DNA of 64,000 bases from Nakaseomyces glabratus. Taxonomy: Eukaryota > Ascomycota > Saccharomycetes > Saccharomycetales > Saccharomycetaceae. Below are positions 41,401 to 50,638 of the stretch, piece after piece; the stretch's first letter is position 1; each line of letters opens with the position of its first letter. The notes beneath the pieces are model-generated. The model searched no databases and was not told the origin of the DNA. It saw nothing but the letters and a program-made list of their open reading frames with translations. The translations under genes and the position numbers were made by a program. The stretch spans positions 310,001-374,000 of the forward strand of contig NC_088953.1 in assembly GCF_010111755.1 (NCBI RefSeq). The letters run 5' to 3'.

Positions 41401-44400
41401 AACGAGAATACTTAGAGTTTTCTATCCTTCCTAATGAGGTGAAATCAATACCTGTAGAATACTGTTATGATTCCAATTTAAAAATTAAACCTGCTGCTAT
41501 AAGCAATGATAACGGTTTCAACTGGTCGAGTGAAAATATTTACTGGAAGACATTGATCAATGGCTCGCGCTCAGTATCATGTCAATCTCAGAATAATGAT
41601 GGTAGTGATTATAATTTTGAGGTTTCTGGATTTTTCGATAATAATGAGCCTCTATCAAAAGTTTATCCTAAAATGAAAATTGTCATATCTCCATCACTCA
41701 TAATAGAAAATGGATTACCTTATGATATCAACTTTTTGCTATATGAAAGAAAAGATATGAGGGGTGGTTACAGATACTTGAAAAGAGAATCCAGTCTTGA
41801 AATTCATGATGTATCTCTAAGAAATTTTGTTTTAATGCGGGTGCTCCCATTAATTGAAAATGACAACTTATCTAAACCGACAATAATTCATACTCCACCA
41901 AACAACACACTACAACCAGAAAAGAGTATACATTTGACATTGGCTAGCGGTCAAAAGTTACGCTTGTTGATTCATTATCAAAATTTAGACGGGACACCCA
42001 CCAAAATACTGAAAATCTACTCACCATATATACTATTCAACAAGACAGATCGTGAGTTATTTGCAAAATCTGATATGATGAATGTTGCTAAATCGACTGT
42101 ATATGATAGTGATAATGGACGCTTTAGCAAGCCGTTGTTGTTTTCATTTGAAAAGCCAAGTGAAAAGAACAATAAAGCACAGATAAAGTTTAGAGAGAGT
42201 GATTGGTGTTTGCCATTTTCCATTGATGCAATAGGGCAAGCATTTGATACATCAGTACCTGTTCCAAACAAGGAACAGGAGTTTGATGTTGGAATATATA
42301 TTAGTGATGGTGTTGGACCTTATATGCTATCAAAAATAGTAGAAGTAGCACCAAGGTATATCATCAGGAATGAACTTGATTATGAGATTGAAGTATGTGA
42401 AGTTGGGTCCATAGATTCAATTCAAATTCCCAAGAATGATTCCAAACCATTATATAAGTTGAGTTCCATGGTTGAGAAACAGCTAATATTAAAATTTTTA
42501 GGAATGGATTCCGAATGGTCAGCACCATTTCACTTGAATGAGGTAGGCTCTACGTTTTTGAAGGTCTTGAGAAAAGGCTCTAGCCACAAACTACTTAAAA
42601 TTGATATTCTATTAGAAAATGCAACGCTTTTTATTGTTGTTAAAGATGGCAAGAACCACTGGCCTTATTCCATCAGAAACTTTAGTGATTATGAGTTCAT
42701 CTTTTACCAAAGAGATCCTTCATTAATAGATGATTTGTATGATGAGAAGAATGAAGATTATGAAGCATTGACGTATAAGCCATTATATTACCGTATTCCA
42801 CCTATGAGTGTAATGCCTTACGCTTGGGATTACCCGTCAGCTAAACAAAAGAAACTGATAATAACTTCCAAGAATAGAAATAGAGAGATTGATTTAGGAG
42901 CAATTGGTAATTTGAAGCCAATGAGGTTGCCTGGAGTAGATGAAGGTGAGAAAATGCATCTAGTTGATTTACATGTCGTTGCTGATGGACCTACCCAGGC
43001 TTTGCTGATTACTAACTATAACCCTGAAGTTAGTTTATACAAGCTAAGAAACAAGAAGAAGGCATCTTCATTATCTCTAAATGAATCAGGTGAAGTTTTT
43101 GTTGCTGATGAAAATGATGAAGAATTTCAAACTCGGCTGGTATTTTCATTCAATGGTATCGGTGTCTCACTTATTGACGCAAACCTGCGCGAAATTTTGT
43201 ATTTAAATATGCAAGGCATTGAGATGCGTTACAATGAATCTGATTTATACAAAACTTTCAGTTGGAATATTAAGTGGCTCCAAGCAGATAATCAACTGTT
43301 TACATCAAACTCTCAAAATATAATTTATCCTACTACCGTGAAGAAAACAGAAGAGGAATTAAAAGAACATCCAGTTTTATCAGGATCGATTTCTAAGGTC
43401 AAAGATGATTCTCATGGTATACCGTACTACAAACACGTCACTTTATTGATGCAAGAGTTATCAATACAATTAGATGAAGATTTCATGTATGCAATTCTTG
43501 AATTCAGCAGGTTTCCGGGTGCACCATGGATTACTGAACCTAAGATTCCAGATATGGATCATGTAAGACTTCCTGAATTTGAAGATATAACTTCAGAAGA
43601 TGATTTATACTTTGAAGTTCTACATATTCAACCTACTATGCTGCATTTCTCCTTTTCCAGATCAGATCGTATTGAAGAGACGAAGGATGTTATAATTTCT
43701 GATACGAACAAAAATAGTGTTTCGCCGATGTATTACGTTCATATGCTGTCCTTGACGCTAGGAAATGTCAATGATGCTCCAATTAAACTCAACTCGCTCT
43801 TAATGGATAATGTTAGAGTACCTTTACCAATGCTTATGAACTCGATGAAGATGTACTATGGCCAACAAGTTTTCTACCAAGTCCACAAAATTCTCGGGTC
43901 TGCTGATTGTTTCGGTAACCCAGTGGGGTTGTTCAATACCATAAGTTCTGGTGTAGTAGATCTATTTTATGAACCATATCTGGGCTATATGATGAACGAT
44001 AGTCCACAGGAAATCGGAGCTCAAATAGCTCGTGGTGGTGTAAGCTTTGCTAAGAAGACGGTATATGGTTTGTCTGACAGTATGGCAAGGTTGACAGGTT
44101 CTCTGGCGAAGGGTTTATCTGTTACACAGGACAGCAGTTTCCAGGAGTCCCGAAGGCTTCAGCAAAGATTGAATAGAAGTGGCAAGAACGTCTTCGCCAA
44201 CTCTGCGCAGTCCTTTGCAGCTACGATAGGCAGTGGGTTTTCCGGCATTGCGCTTGATCCATACAAAGGCGCGCAAAAGGATGGTGCAGCCGGGCTGATC
44301 AAAGGATTGGGCAAAGGTCTACTGGGCTTGCCTGCCAAGACTGCCATTGGGTTCCTGGACTTGACGAGTAATCTAAGTCAGGGCCTCCGGGTCTCCACAA

Positions 44401-44822
44401 ATGATATTATGGCGTACCAGGCGCGGATCAGGCTGCCCAGATATATCGGCAACGACCAGATCATCAAGCCCTACGACGAGTCCCACTCCTTGGGCCAGTA
44501 CTGGCTGAAGACCGTGAACGGTGGGCAGTTTGTCGACGACGAGTACTTGGCGCACGTCATCCTGCCGGGCAACGAGCTGGTGGTCATCGTATCCATGCAG
44601 AGGATATGCGAGCTGAACATCAAGGAGCTCGAAGTCATGTGGGGGGTCGAGTACGACTCGATCCAGGGCATCGTCCTCGAGCGCGGCGGCATCCACGTCA
44701 AGCTCAAGTCCCAGGCAGAGTACTTCATCCCCATCGCAGACCCACACGAGAGAAGATATATATACAAGAACATCGCCATCGCAGTGAAGAAGTACAACCA
44801 GTACTGCGAAGTCGTATTATAA
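35496..44822 (+). CDS. VPS13: Bridge-like lipid transfer protein Vps13
   Basis: A 3,108-residue Vps13, which carries phospholipids in bulk between membranes at contact sites (ER-mitochondria, nucleus-vacuole, prospore membrane). The N-terminal chorein domain is [23 protein letters not shown] with [15 protein letters not shown]. Repeated beta-groove modules fill the body. The VAB adaptor-binding region lies at about residues 1830-2530, then the APT1 region and the C-terminal ATG2-like amphipathic helices (about 2800-2930, [18 protein letters not shown]), and a PH-like end. S. cerevisiae Vps13 is 3,144 residues and the frame is unbroken. The last 600 bases or so are strikingly richer in GC than the rest. 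Confidence 0.98.
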   Translation: [3108 protein letters not shown]

Positions 44823-45101
44823 CTCCTATATAGCATATCGTACTGTACTATAATTTCACGTGTTCCATATCCCCCTCCTCCCCTCCCCCTCCTCCCTCCT
44901 TATCGTTCTCCGAGAAATTTTCCGAGAACTGCGAACTGCAAGCTCACAACTGCGAGAATAGCGAGAATAGCGAGGTTTTCGCGACGTTTTTCGGGAGGAG
45001 CGGGATTTCCGGGATTTTTGGCAAATTTCAGAGGGCCCCCCTCATCGGACCAAAGGAGCAGTACTTCTCCGGTATTTCCCTGGGGTAGACTAACTCGCGT
45101 C

Positions 45102-45313
45102 TGATTGGTCGAAATTAGGGAGCTGGGGGGGGCCACCTATACAATCACAGTGGTTCATAGTGGTTCACTCTGCTTCACAGTGGTTCACAGTGGTTCACTG
45201 CCAAAATGGCCATATTTTATTTTTTTCAGTATGGCAAGCGATGAGCTCTCCCTTCTGTGTTGTATTTGATTGGGTAGAGCTGCTAAAAGGCTGTTTTATA
45301 ACTTCTCATTGGT
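45102..45313. promoter_or_regulatory. Two HAP-complex CCAAT boxes upstream of SDH2
   Basis: TGATTGGT at 45102-45109 and TCATTGGT at 45306-45313 both match the Hap2/3/4/5 consensus TNATTGGT (ACCAAT on the other strand). A third near match (TGATTGGG) lies at about 45268-45275. Yeast SDH2 is a known HAP-activated respiratory gene. Confidence 0.65.
45149..45198. repeat. AGTGGTTCAC repeat, period 10
   Basis: Five consecutive 10-base units starting at 45149, 45159, 45169 (degenerate), 45179 and 45189, lying between the two CCAAT boxes of SDH2. Confidence 0.9.
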
Positions 45314-45522
45314 TCCTGCGTAATAGTGCTACCAGTGCTACCAGTTCTTGACCACTCGGATTTGGGTTTCTTGCCTATTTGGAAGTTAGTATTTAAGGAA
45401 AGCTCCGGAACTACCATCATTATTCTTGTTATTTACTTTTGGCAAAGCGTAAGCTCTCTTATTTGTTGTAACCTTGCCAAAATAACATAAGTCAACTCCC
45501 AATATTTAAATAAAGGATACAA

Positions 45523-46284
45523 ATGTTTATGCTAAGAGTCTCCAGGAGAGGGTTGGCTACTGCCACTAGTGTGCCTCGGTTAAAGACGTTCAAGATTTAT
45601 AGATGGAACCCTGATAAACCCACTGAGAAACCACATCTGCAAGAGTACAAAGTCGACCTGGAAGACTGTGGTCCCATGGTGCTGGACGCTTTGCTGAAGA
45701 TTAAGAATGAGCAGGATGCCACTTTGACCTTCAGAAGATCCTGCAGAGAAGGTATCTGTGGTTCCTGTGCCATGAACATCGGCGGTGCCAACACGCTGGC
45801 CTGTCTGTGCAAAATCGACCAGGACGAGAGCAAGACCACGAAGATATACCCACTGCCTCACATGTTCATCGTCAAGGACCTGGTCCCAGACTTAACAGGT
45901 TTCTACCAGCAGTACAAGTCCATCCAGCCTTACTTGCAAAGAACAGATTACCCTGCAGACGGTAAGGAAGTGCTGCAGTCCATCGACGACCGTAAGAAGC
46001 TGGACGGTCTGTACGAGTGTATATTATGTGCATGCTGTTCCACCTCGTGTCCTTCCTACTGGTGGAACCAAGAAGAATACCTGGGTCCTGCCGTCTTGAT
46101 GCAGGCATACAGGTGGTTGATCGACTCCAGAGACCAGGCCACCAAGGCCAGAAGAACAATGCTGCAGAACTCAATGTCCCTGTACAGATGCCACACCATC
46201 ATGAACTGTACCAGAACATGTCCTAAGGGTCTAAACCCTGGCCGCTCAATCGCGGAAATCAAGAAGCAATTGGCCTTCGACTAA
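45523..46284 (+). CDS. SDH2: Succinate dehydrogenase iron-sulfur subunit
   Basis: A 253-residue iron-sulfur subunit of mitochondrial complex II, passing electrons from the flavoprotein Sdh1 to ubiquinone. Basic presequence (about 1-20, [20 protein letters not shown]). [2Fe-2S] ligands Cys74, Cys79, Cys82 and Cys94. The [4Fe-4S]/[3Fe-4S] ligands lie in [12 protein letters not shown] (166-177) and in [12 protein letters not shown] near the C-terminus. The SCPSYWWN ubiquinone-site segment is intact. S. cerevisiae Sdh2 is 266 residues. Position between VPS13 and ATG10 matches YLL040C-YLL042C. CCAAT boxes upstream fit HAP control. Confidence 0.98.
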   Translation: MFMLRVSRRGLATATSVPRLKTFKIYRWNPDKPTEKPHLQEYKVDLEDCGPMVLDALLKIKNEQDATLTFRRSCREGICGSCAMNIGGANTLACLCKIDQDESKTTKIYPLPHMFIVKDLVPDLTGFYQQYKSIQPYLQRTDYPADGKEVLQSIDDRKKLDGLYECILCACCSTSCPSYWWNQEEYLGPAVLMQAYRWLIDSRDQATKARRTMLQNSMSLYRCHTIMNCTRTCPKGLNPGRSIAEIKKQLAFD

Positions 46285-46739
46285 GAACTGAACTACAAGA
46301 AAACCAAACACACTTATTTATTAATGAAATGCCCCCAGAGCATTCTAGTGGCAGTTCATTTGCACTGCACATAAAAAAACAAATGTACCTACATTCCCTA
46401 ACCGTCCCCCTCCCCCTCCAATATCCTTATTTATTCTTACATAATATATATATGTAGCTCTATTATTCATACAACTATTCGATTCAACCGTATTTACCAT
46501 GTTAAAATGTGCGAATCGGTGCTATGTGCTTATGTGTACGCAGCATTGATGCTAACAGTGACAGAAACTCCGAAAACAGTTACCCGGAGCAGGGCTTTTC
46601 ATTTCCCTCCCCAAGGCGTGCCAGTGCCCTTCTAAAGCAAATAAGAGCTACTAACCTATGATGGGGCATCGCGCTGTTTCACATAGTTTCACATAGTTTC
46701 ACATGGTTTCACATGGTTTCATCTGGACATCATTGACAC
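46285..46739. other. SDH2-ATG10 intergenic region
   Basis: 455 bases. C-rich tract at about 46410-46425, AT-rich middle, and the 10-base repeat listed separately directly upstream of ATG10. Confidence 0.5.
46677..46720. repeat. ACATAGTTTC repeat, period 10
   Basis: Four direct copies of ACATAGTTTC/ACATGGTTTC at 46681-46720, preceded by a partial TTTC. It ends 19 bases before the ATG10 start codon. Confidence 0.93.
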
Positions 46740-47243
46740 TTGCACCCATATGAAACAAACTATATGACACTGGAGTATGAACAGTTTGTGCAGCAGTTGA
46801 CTAGGCTCGCAGAGTCACGCGAGCTGTACAAAAAGCTGCCACTCCTGCGGCACGACCTTGTGCACTCGCCTTGCTGTCTGCACTTAACTGTCCCAAACAG
46901 CACACGTAACACAGGCGGACATATAGAGCTGCTCATAACCTTCTCTCGTGTGTACAGGGAGCCTCTGCTGCTGATCAGAGTGTGGGCAACTACAGCCCTT
47001 GACGGCATAGAAACATCACAGCTGGCTCACAGCGCAGAGACAATGGCTACACTCCGCATACCGAGCTACTTGACGCTCGGACTGGACACCATCCTCGACG
47101 CCCAGTACCCACACGCATTGCAAGGCGCTTGGTACTCTGTACATCCTTGTGATACACGTGATATAGTGGGCGATGATGTGACTGTGCGCGACACATACCT
47201 CGACCGGTGGGTGAGTGTGTTCCTGCTGTGGGTGTGCCGCTAA
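46740..47243 (+). CDS. ATG10: Autophagy E2-like enzyme Atg10
   Basis: A 167-residue E2-like enzyme that conjugates Atg12 to Atg5. The active-site cysteine is Cys137 in WYSVHPCDT. The family segments PLLLIRVW, GLDTIL and the C-terminal YLDRWVSVFLLWV are present. The length equals S. cerevisiae Atg10 (167) although overall identity is low. An in-frame ATG at 46764 would shorten it by 8. Position between SDH2 and FPS1 matches YLL042C. Confidence 0.93.
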   Translation: MHPYETNYMTLEYEQFVQQLTRLAESRELYKKLPLLRHDLVHSPCCLHLTVPNSTRNTGGHIELLITFSRVYREPLLLIRVWATTALDGIETSQLAHSAETMATLRIPSYLTLGLDTILDAQYPHALQGAWYSVHPCDTRDIVGDDVTVRDTYLDRWVSVFLLWVCR

Positions 47244-47523
47244 CTCCCCTAGTGACCGATGCAAGCAATAGCGTGCTGTTTATTTCTTTTTTTTATTTGC
47301 TATTAATGGAATATTAGTATTGATTGTAGATAAAGTATAGGAACTTATAGAAGTATAAAAAAAAACAGAAACTGGATTGCCAAAACACCTAAACTTGAAT
47401 CTTAATAGATATTAGGTTTTCTTAATAATGCTAGAAAATGGGACGTGCTCTATCTCTTCCTTCCTGGGAACAGAAGCACATTGAGGTATACTATCCATGG
47501 GCATGACGATTCGTTCCGTTTAT

Positions 47524-49482
47524 TCAGTTACTGTTCTTGGAACTGTACTGTTCTATGTATGAGTCACCTAGCGAAGCAGTCTCCAACGATGACTCGTCAT
47601 CCAGCACAGCAGCCATGTTCTGGTTATGTGGCTTGTCTCTTTGCACAGACTTGAATTGCACTTTCTTCTCGTCAGTGTTGTGGCTGGAGTGGTACGACTT
47701 GGTCTTGGTGACACGAGGGAACCGCGTGCCAGTGTATGTGTTGTCCAGGTCCTCGTCCTCAGCGTAGGAGATCTCACTGAGGTCAGACATTCTCCTGGCC
47801 TTGTTTCTTCTTTGCCAGCCTGGTCTCTTAAACCACCATCTTTGGAATGTCTCCTTGTATAACGAGAATGGCCAGTTGACAGGCGATTCGTGACCTTGGT
47901 AGATGAAGATATCGTACACTAGACCACCAGTTAGCGCACCAATGAATGGAGCACAGATAGGCACCCAGAAGAAGTGGTGATGCGAGGTCCATAGCAGCTT
48001 TCTGCTGAAACCAACTGTGTATAGCGCCATTCTAGGACCTAAGTCACGAGCCATGTTCATGGCAGTACCTGTTTGGTAACCCAAACCAGAGTTACACATG
48101 AAGATCAATAGGAACAACATTAGAGGGAACACATCACCAGATAGAGAGGTGTATGGATCTGTTAGTGCAAACGTACATGCGACCAGCATGGCACCACACA
48201 AGAATTCGGAAACAAACTGTCTGGCAGATGATAGATATGGTTTTGGAACAACACAGAACATAGACACAACAGTCTCACTGTTGAAATGGTCTGGAAACGT
48301 CTCAGAGATAACCTTCTTGTAATAACCGTAGGCAATTAGACCACCAACATAGGCACCAAATAATTGACCAAAGAAATAAAAGGGAATCTTCTTAGCTGGG
48401 AAACCTCTGTAAACGAAGTTAGCAAGTGTAATAATTGGGTTTAAGTGACCACCAGAAATTGCACTACCACCCGCACAGAAGTAACCCATAACAACGGCTG
48501 CTGCCCAACCAAGAGCAATATCATCGAATGTACCTGCACTGACAGATGAAACCAATTTAGTCAAGTTTTCAAAAGCCATTTTCTCACCAGCACTTAGATC
48601 AGATTGGCTTAATGCATCCATGGCTGCTAAATAAGAGTCCTGTTGTGCTTTACCACCAGACAAGACCTGAATGACAACAGCAGAACCAAAAATAATCATG
48701 ACCATTGTACCCATAAATTCTGCCAAAAATTCTTTCAGAACACCACTTTTCACCAGAGACCATCTGTTAATAGGATGGTATGTGGATGGCAAAACCGTAG
48801 GGGTTTGAGGATTTTGATATAGTGTCTTTGGCTTAACGATAATTGGAACAGATGCATTACCAGGGTTTGGATCATTTGGTGAACCATCATCACCACCACC
48901 TGCTAGCCTAGAGATGAAAGAGGTAGCACGATCTCTTCTAGTACCATATTGTTTACTCTCACTGTCATTGGTTACACCTTCCTGGACAGAAATGTGATCA
49001 CCGTCATCGTTGTTATTACCGTAGTTATTTTTGTATAAGTGGCCTAGGTTCAACACGTTAGCTGATACTGTAGTGTGATCTCTGGCTCGTAGATGGTCAG
49101 TATTAGATGTAGTGTTGACATTAACACTTGTAGCAGCAGCGGTAGACATGTCACCACTGAGGTTGTTCATGTTGCTGTTGTTGACAGGTGAACTAGGTCT
49201 GTTGGGACTCTGAGCAGCACTGTGGTTCTCCATCAATTGATGAATTGGGATATTAGTGTTTGGCACAACCTCCTGGATAGGAAACTGGTTAGATGTGCCT
49301 ATATATTCAGGGATGTAAGATGCAGTTGGTCTCTTGAATGGCTGAGGAGTGTACTCCTGCATCTCAACATCAAAATCATCACGGTCATTACGTTCTTGGC
49401 TATTGCGATCCTCGTTGGATAAGTATTCGTTCAAATCACTCATAGCATTGGGATTTTTGGATCCCCCTTGCTGATGAGACAT
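47524..49482 (-). CDS. FPS1: Aquaglyceroporin Fps1
   Basis: A 652-residue plasma-membrane glycerol channel that closes under hyperosmotic stress and also passes arsenite, antimonite and acetic acid. Long regulatory N-terminus ending in the conserved LYQNPQTPTVLPSTYHPINRWS just before helix 1; six transmembrane helices and two half-helices (about 265-520). The two pore motifs are unusual: NPI (Asn348) and NMA (about residue 475) in place of NPA/NPA; S. cerevisiae Fps1 has NPS and NLA. The C-terminal regulatory tail HESPVNWPFSLYKETFQRWWFKR follows. S. cerevisiae Fps1 is 669 residues. Position matches YLL043W. Confidence 0.96.
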   Translation of the reverse strand: MSHQQGGSKNPNAMSDLNEYLSNEDRNSQERNDRDDFDVEMQEYTPQPFKRPTASYIPEYIGTSNQFPIQEVVPNTNIPIHQLMENHSAAQSPNRPSSPVNNSNMNNLSGDMSTAAATSVNVNTTSNTDHLRARDHTTVSANVLNLGHLYKNNYGNNNDDGDHISVQEGVTNDSESKQYGTRRDRATSFISRLAGGGDDGSPNDPNPGNASVPIIVKPKTLYQNPQTPTVLPSTYHPINRWSLVKSGVLKEFLAEFMGTMVMIIFGSAVVIQVLSGGKAQQDSYLAAMDALSQSDLSAGEKMAFENLTKLVSSVSAGTFDDIALGWAAAVVMGYFCAGGSAISGGHLNPIITLANFVYRGFPAKKIPFYFFGQLFGAYVGGLIAYGYYKKVISETFPDHFNSETVVSMFCVVPKPYLSSARQFVSEFLCGAMLVACTFALTDPYTSLSGDVFPLMLFLLIFMCNSGLGYQTGTAMNMARDLGPRMALYTVGFSRKLLWTSHHHFFWVPICAPFIGALTGGLVYDIFIYQGHESPVNWPFSLYKETFQRWWFKRPGWQRRNKARRMSDLSEISYAEDEDLDNTYTGTRFPRVTKTKSYHSSHNTDEKKVQFKSVQRDKPHNQNMAAVLDDESSLETASLGDSYIEQYSSKNSN

Positions 49483-50638
49483 TTTTTGTTATACTTTAGT
49501 ATCAGAATAGTATCAGTCTAGATTGTTTTTTATTGATTTTTGATTGTATTTTTATAATGTATATCCAGAAAATGCTAGACGGAAGTGTTTTGAATAATTT
49601 GTAAGAAATGTATCGCCTTTAAGTATGATTAGAAATGATGTTCAGCCTCGGTGCCAGTTAAGTTTGTCTCTTTGGTGATGGAAAAAGCTACTTAAAGTTG
49701 ATAAAATCTAAAATAAAGGAGAACAGTTGTAAGTCCTTCTTAAAACTCCAACACTTTGGAAATGTCCTTGAGATTTAATGCTCGGTATTATTTTGAACAC
49801 TGTTGTTCTGACTATGTTAAATAATATGATCCAATTTTTTTTTTTTTAATTAGTTTTCTCTCAGCATTTTTGATGTGAAAGTGAGGGGGCTCTGCCATTT
49901 TTTGCTTACTTTCTTTCTTTTTTTTCTTCCAATTTTTCTTGAAAAAAAAGAGCACCGCGTCATTTTGTGATTCAGAAAAATAGCGCACAAGTAATCCGAT
50001 ATACGTATAATGAAAATGGTAAGGACCAATCTACTCTTAACGGCACTTAACGTTGAAATGAGTTAGCTTCGATAGCTCTATGTCCCATGTTAGGTTAAAG
50101 AGGTGTTATTCATCCTTGGTCCATTCCCCTAGTTATTTAGCAGTCTTAACCCTCCTACCATCCTCCTTTGAGAAGACATTTCAAAAAATTTAGCCGTGTA
50201 AAGCCTTGTCCAACCAGTGCTCTCGCAATTGTATTGTCCTTATCAGAAGAACTCTTCCCCACATTCATACGTCTTGCTTAGTTAAGGGTATAGAAAAAGT
50301 AATCAATATGCCCTTCCCTGCCTCTCCCCCCCTCCCCCACCGGGTTCAGTACTGCCACCGCCGATAATGCCACAGAAGCGATCTACATTTTTGTTTTAGC
50401 CAGTGCTAATAGGGGGGCCTTACCTCAGATAGAAGACACAGCCGCTTCCCAATTTGTGGTGCCCTTATCAGAAAAAATGGGAACTGGGTTTATGATAAAC
50501 GTTTGTGTCAAATATAATGGGCCGGGCGTGCAGCGTCTTCTAAGGATCTGGGCACAGTTAGATTTGTAGATATAAAATTTGAGAAGACCCTTTGTCCACA
50601 CAATCATTGAACTTTAACGGTTGACACCAATTCTGGGC

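Larger units (their letters stand above)
44823..45522. other. VPS13-SDH2 intergenic region
   Basis: 700 bases: a C-rich polypyrimidine tract (about 44870-44900), short GAGAATAGC duplications (about 44952-44970), an AGTGGTTCAC repeat and two CCAAT boxes listed separately, and a duplicated GTGCTACCA just before 45350. Confidence 0.6.

Noticed and set aside
44373..44836. Long minus-strand frames over the VPS13 3' end
   Set aside because: Shadows caused by the same local GC enrichment; the plus frame encodes the conserved Vps13 end.
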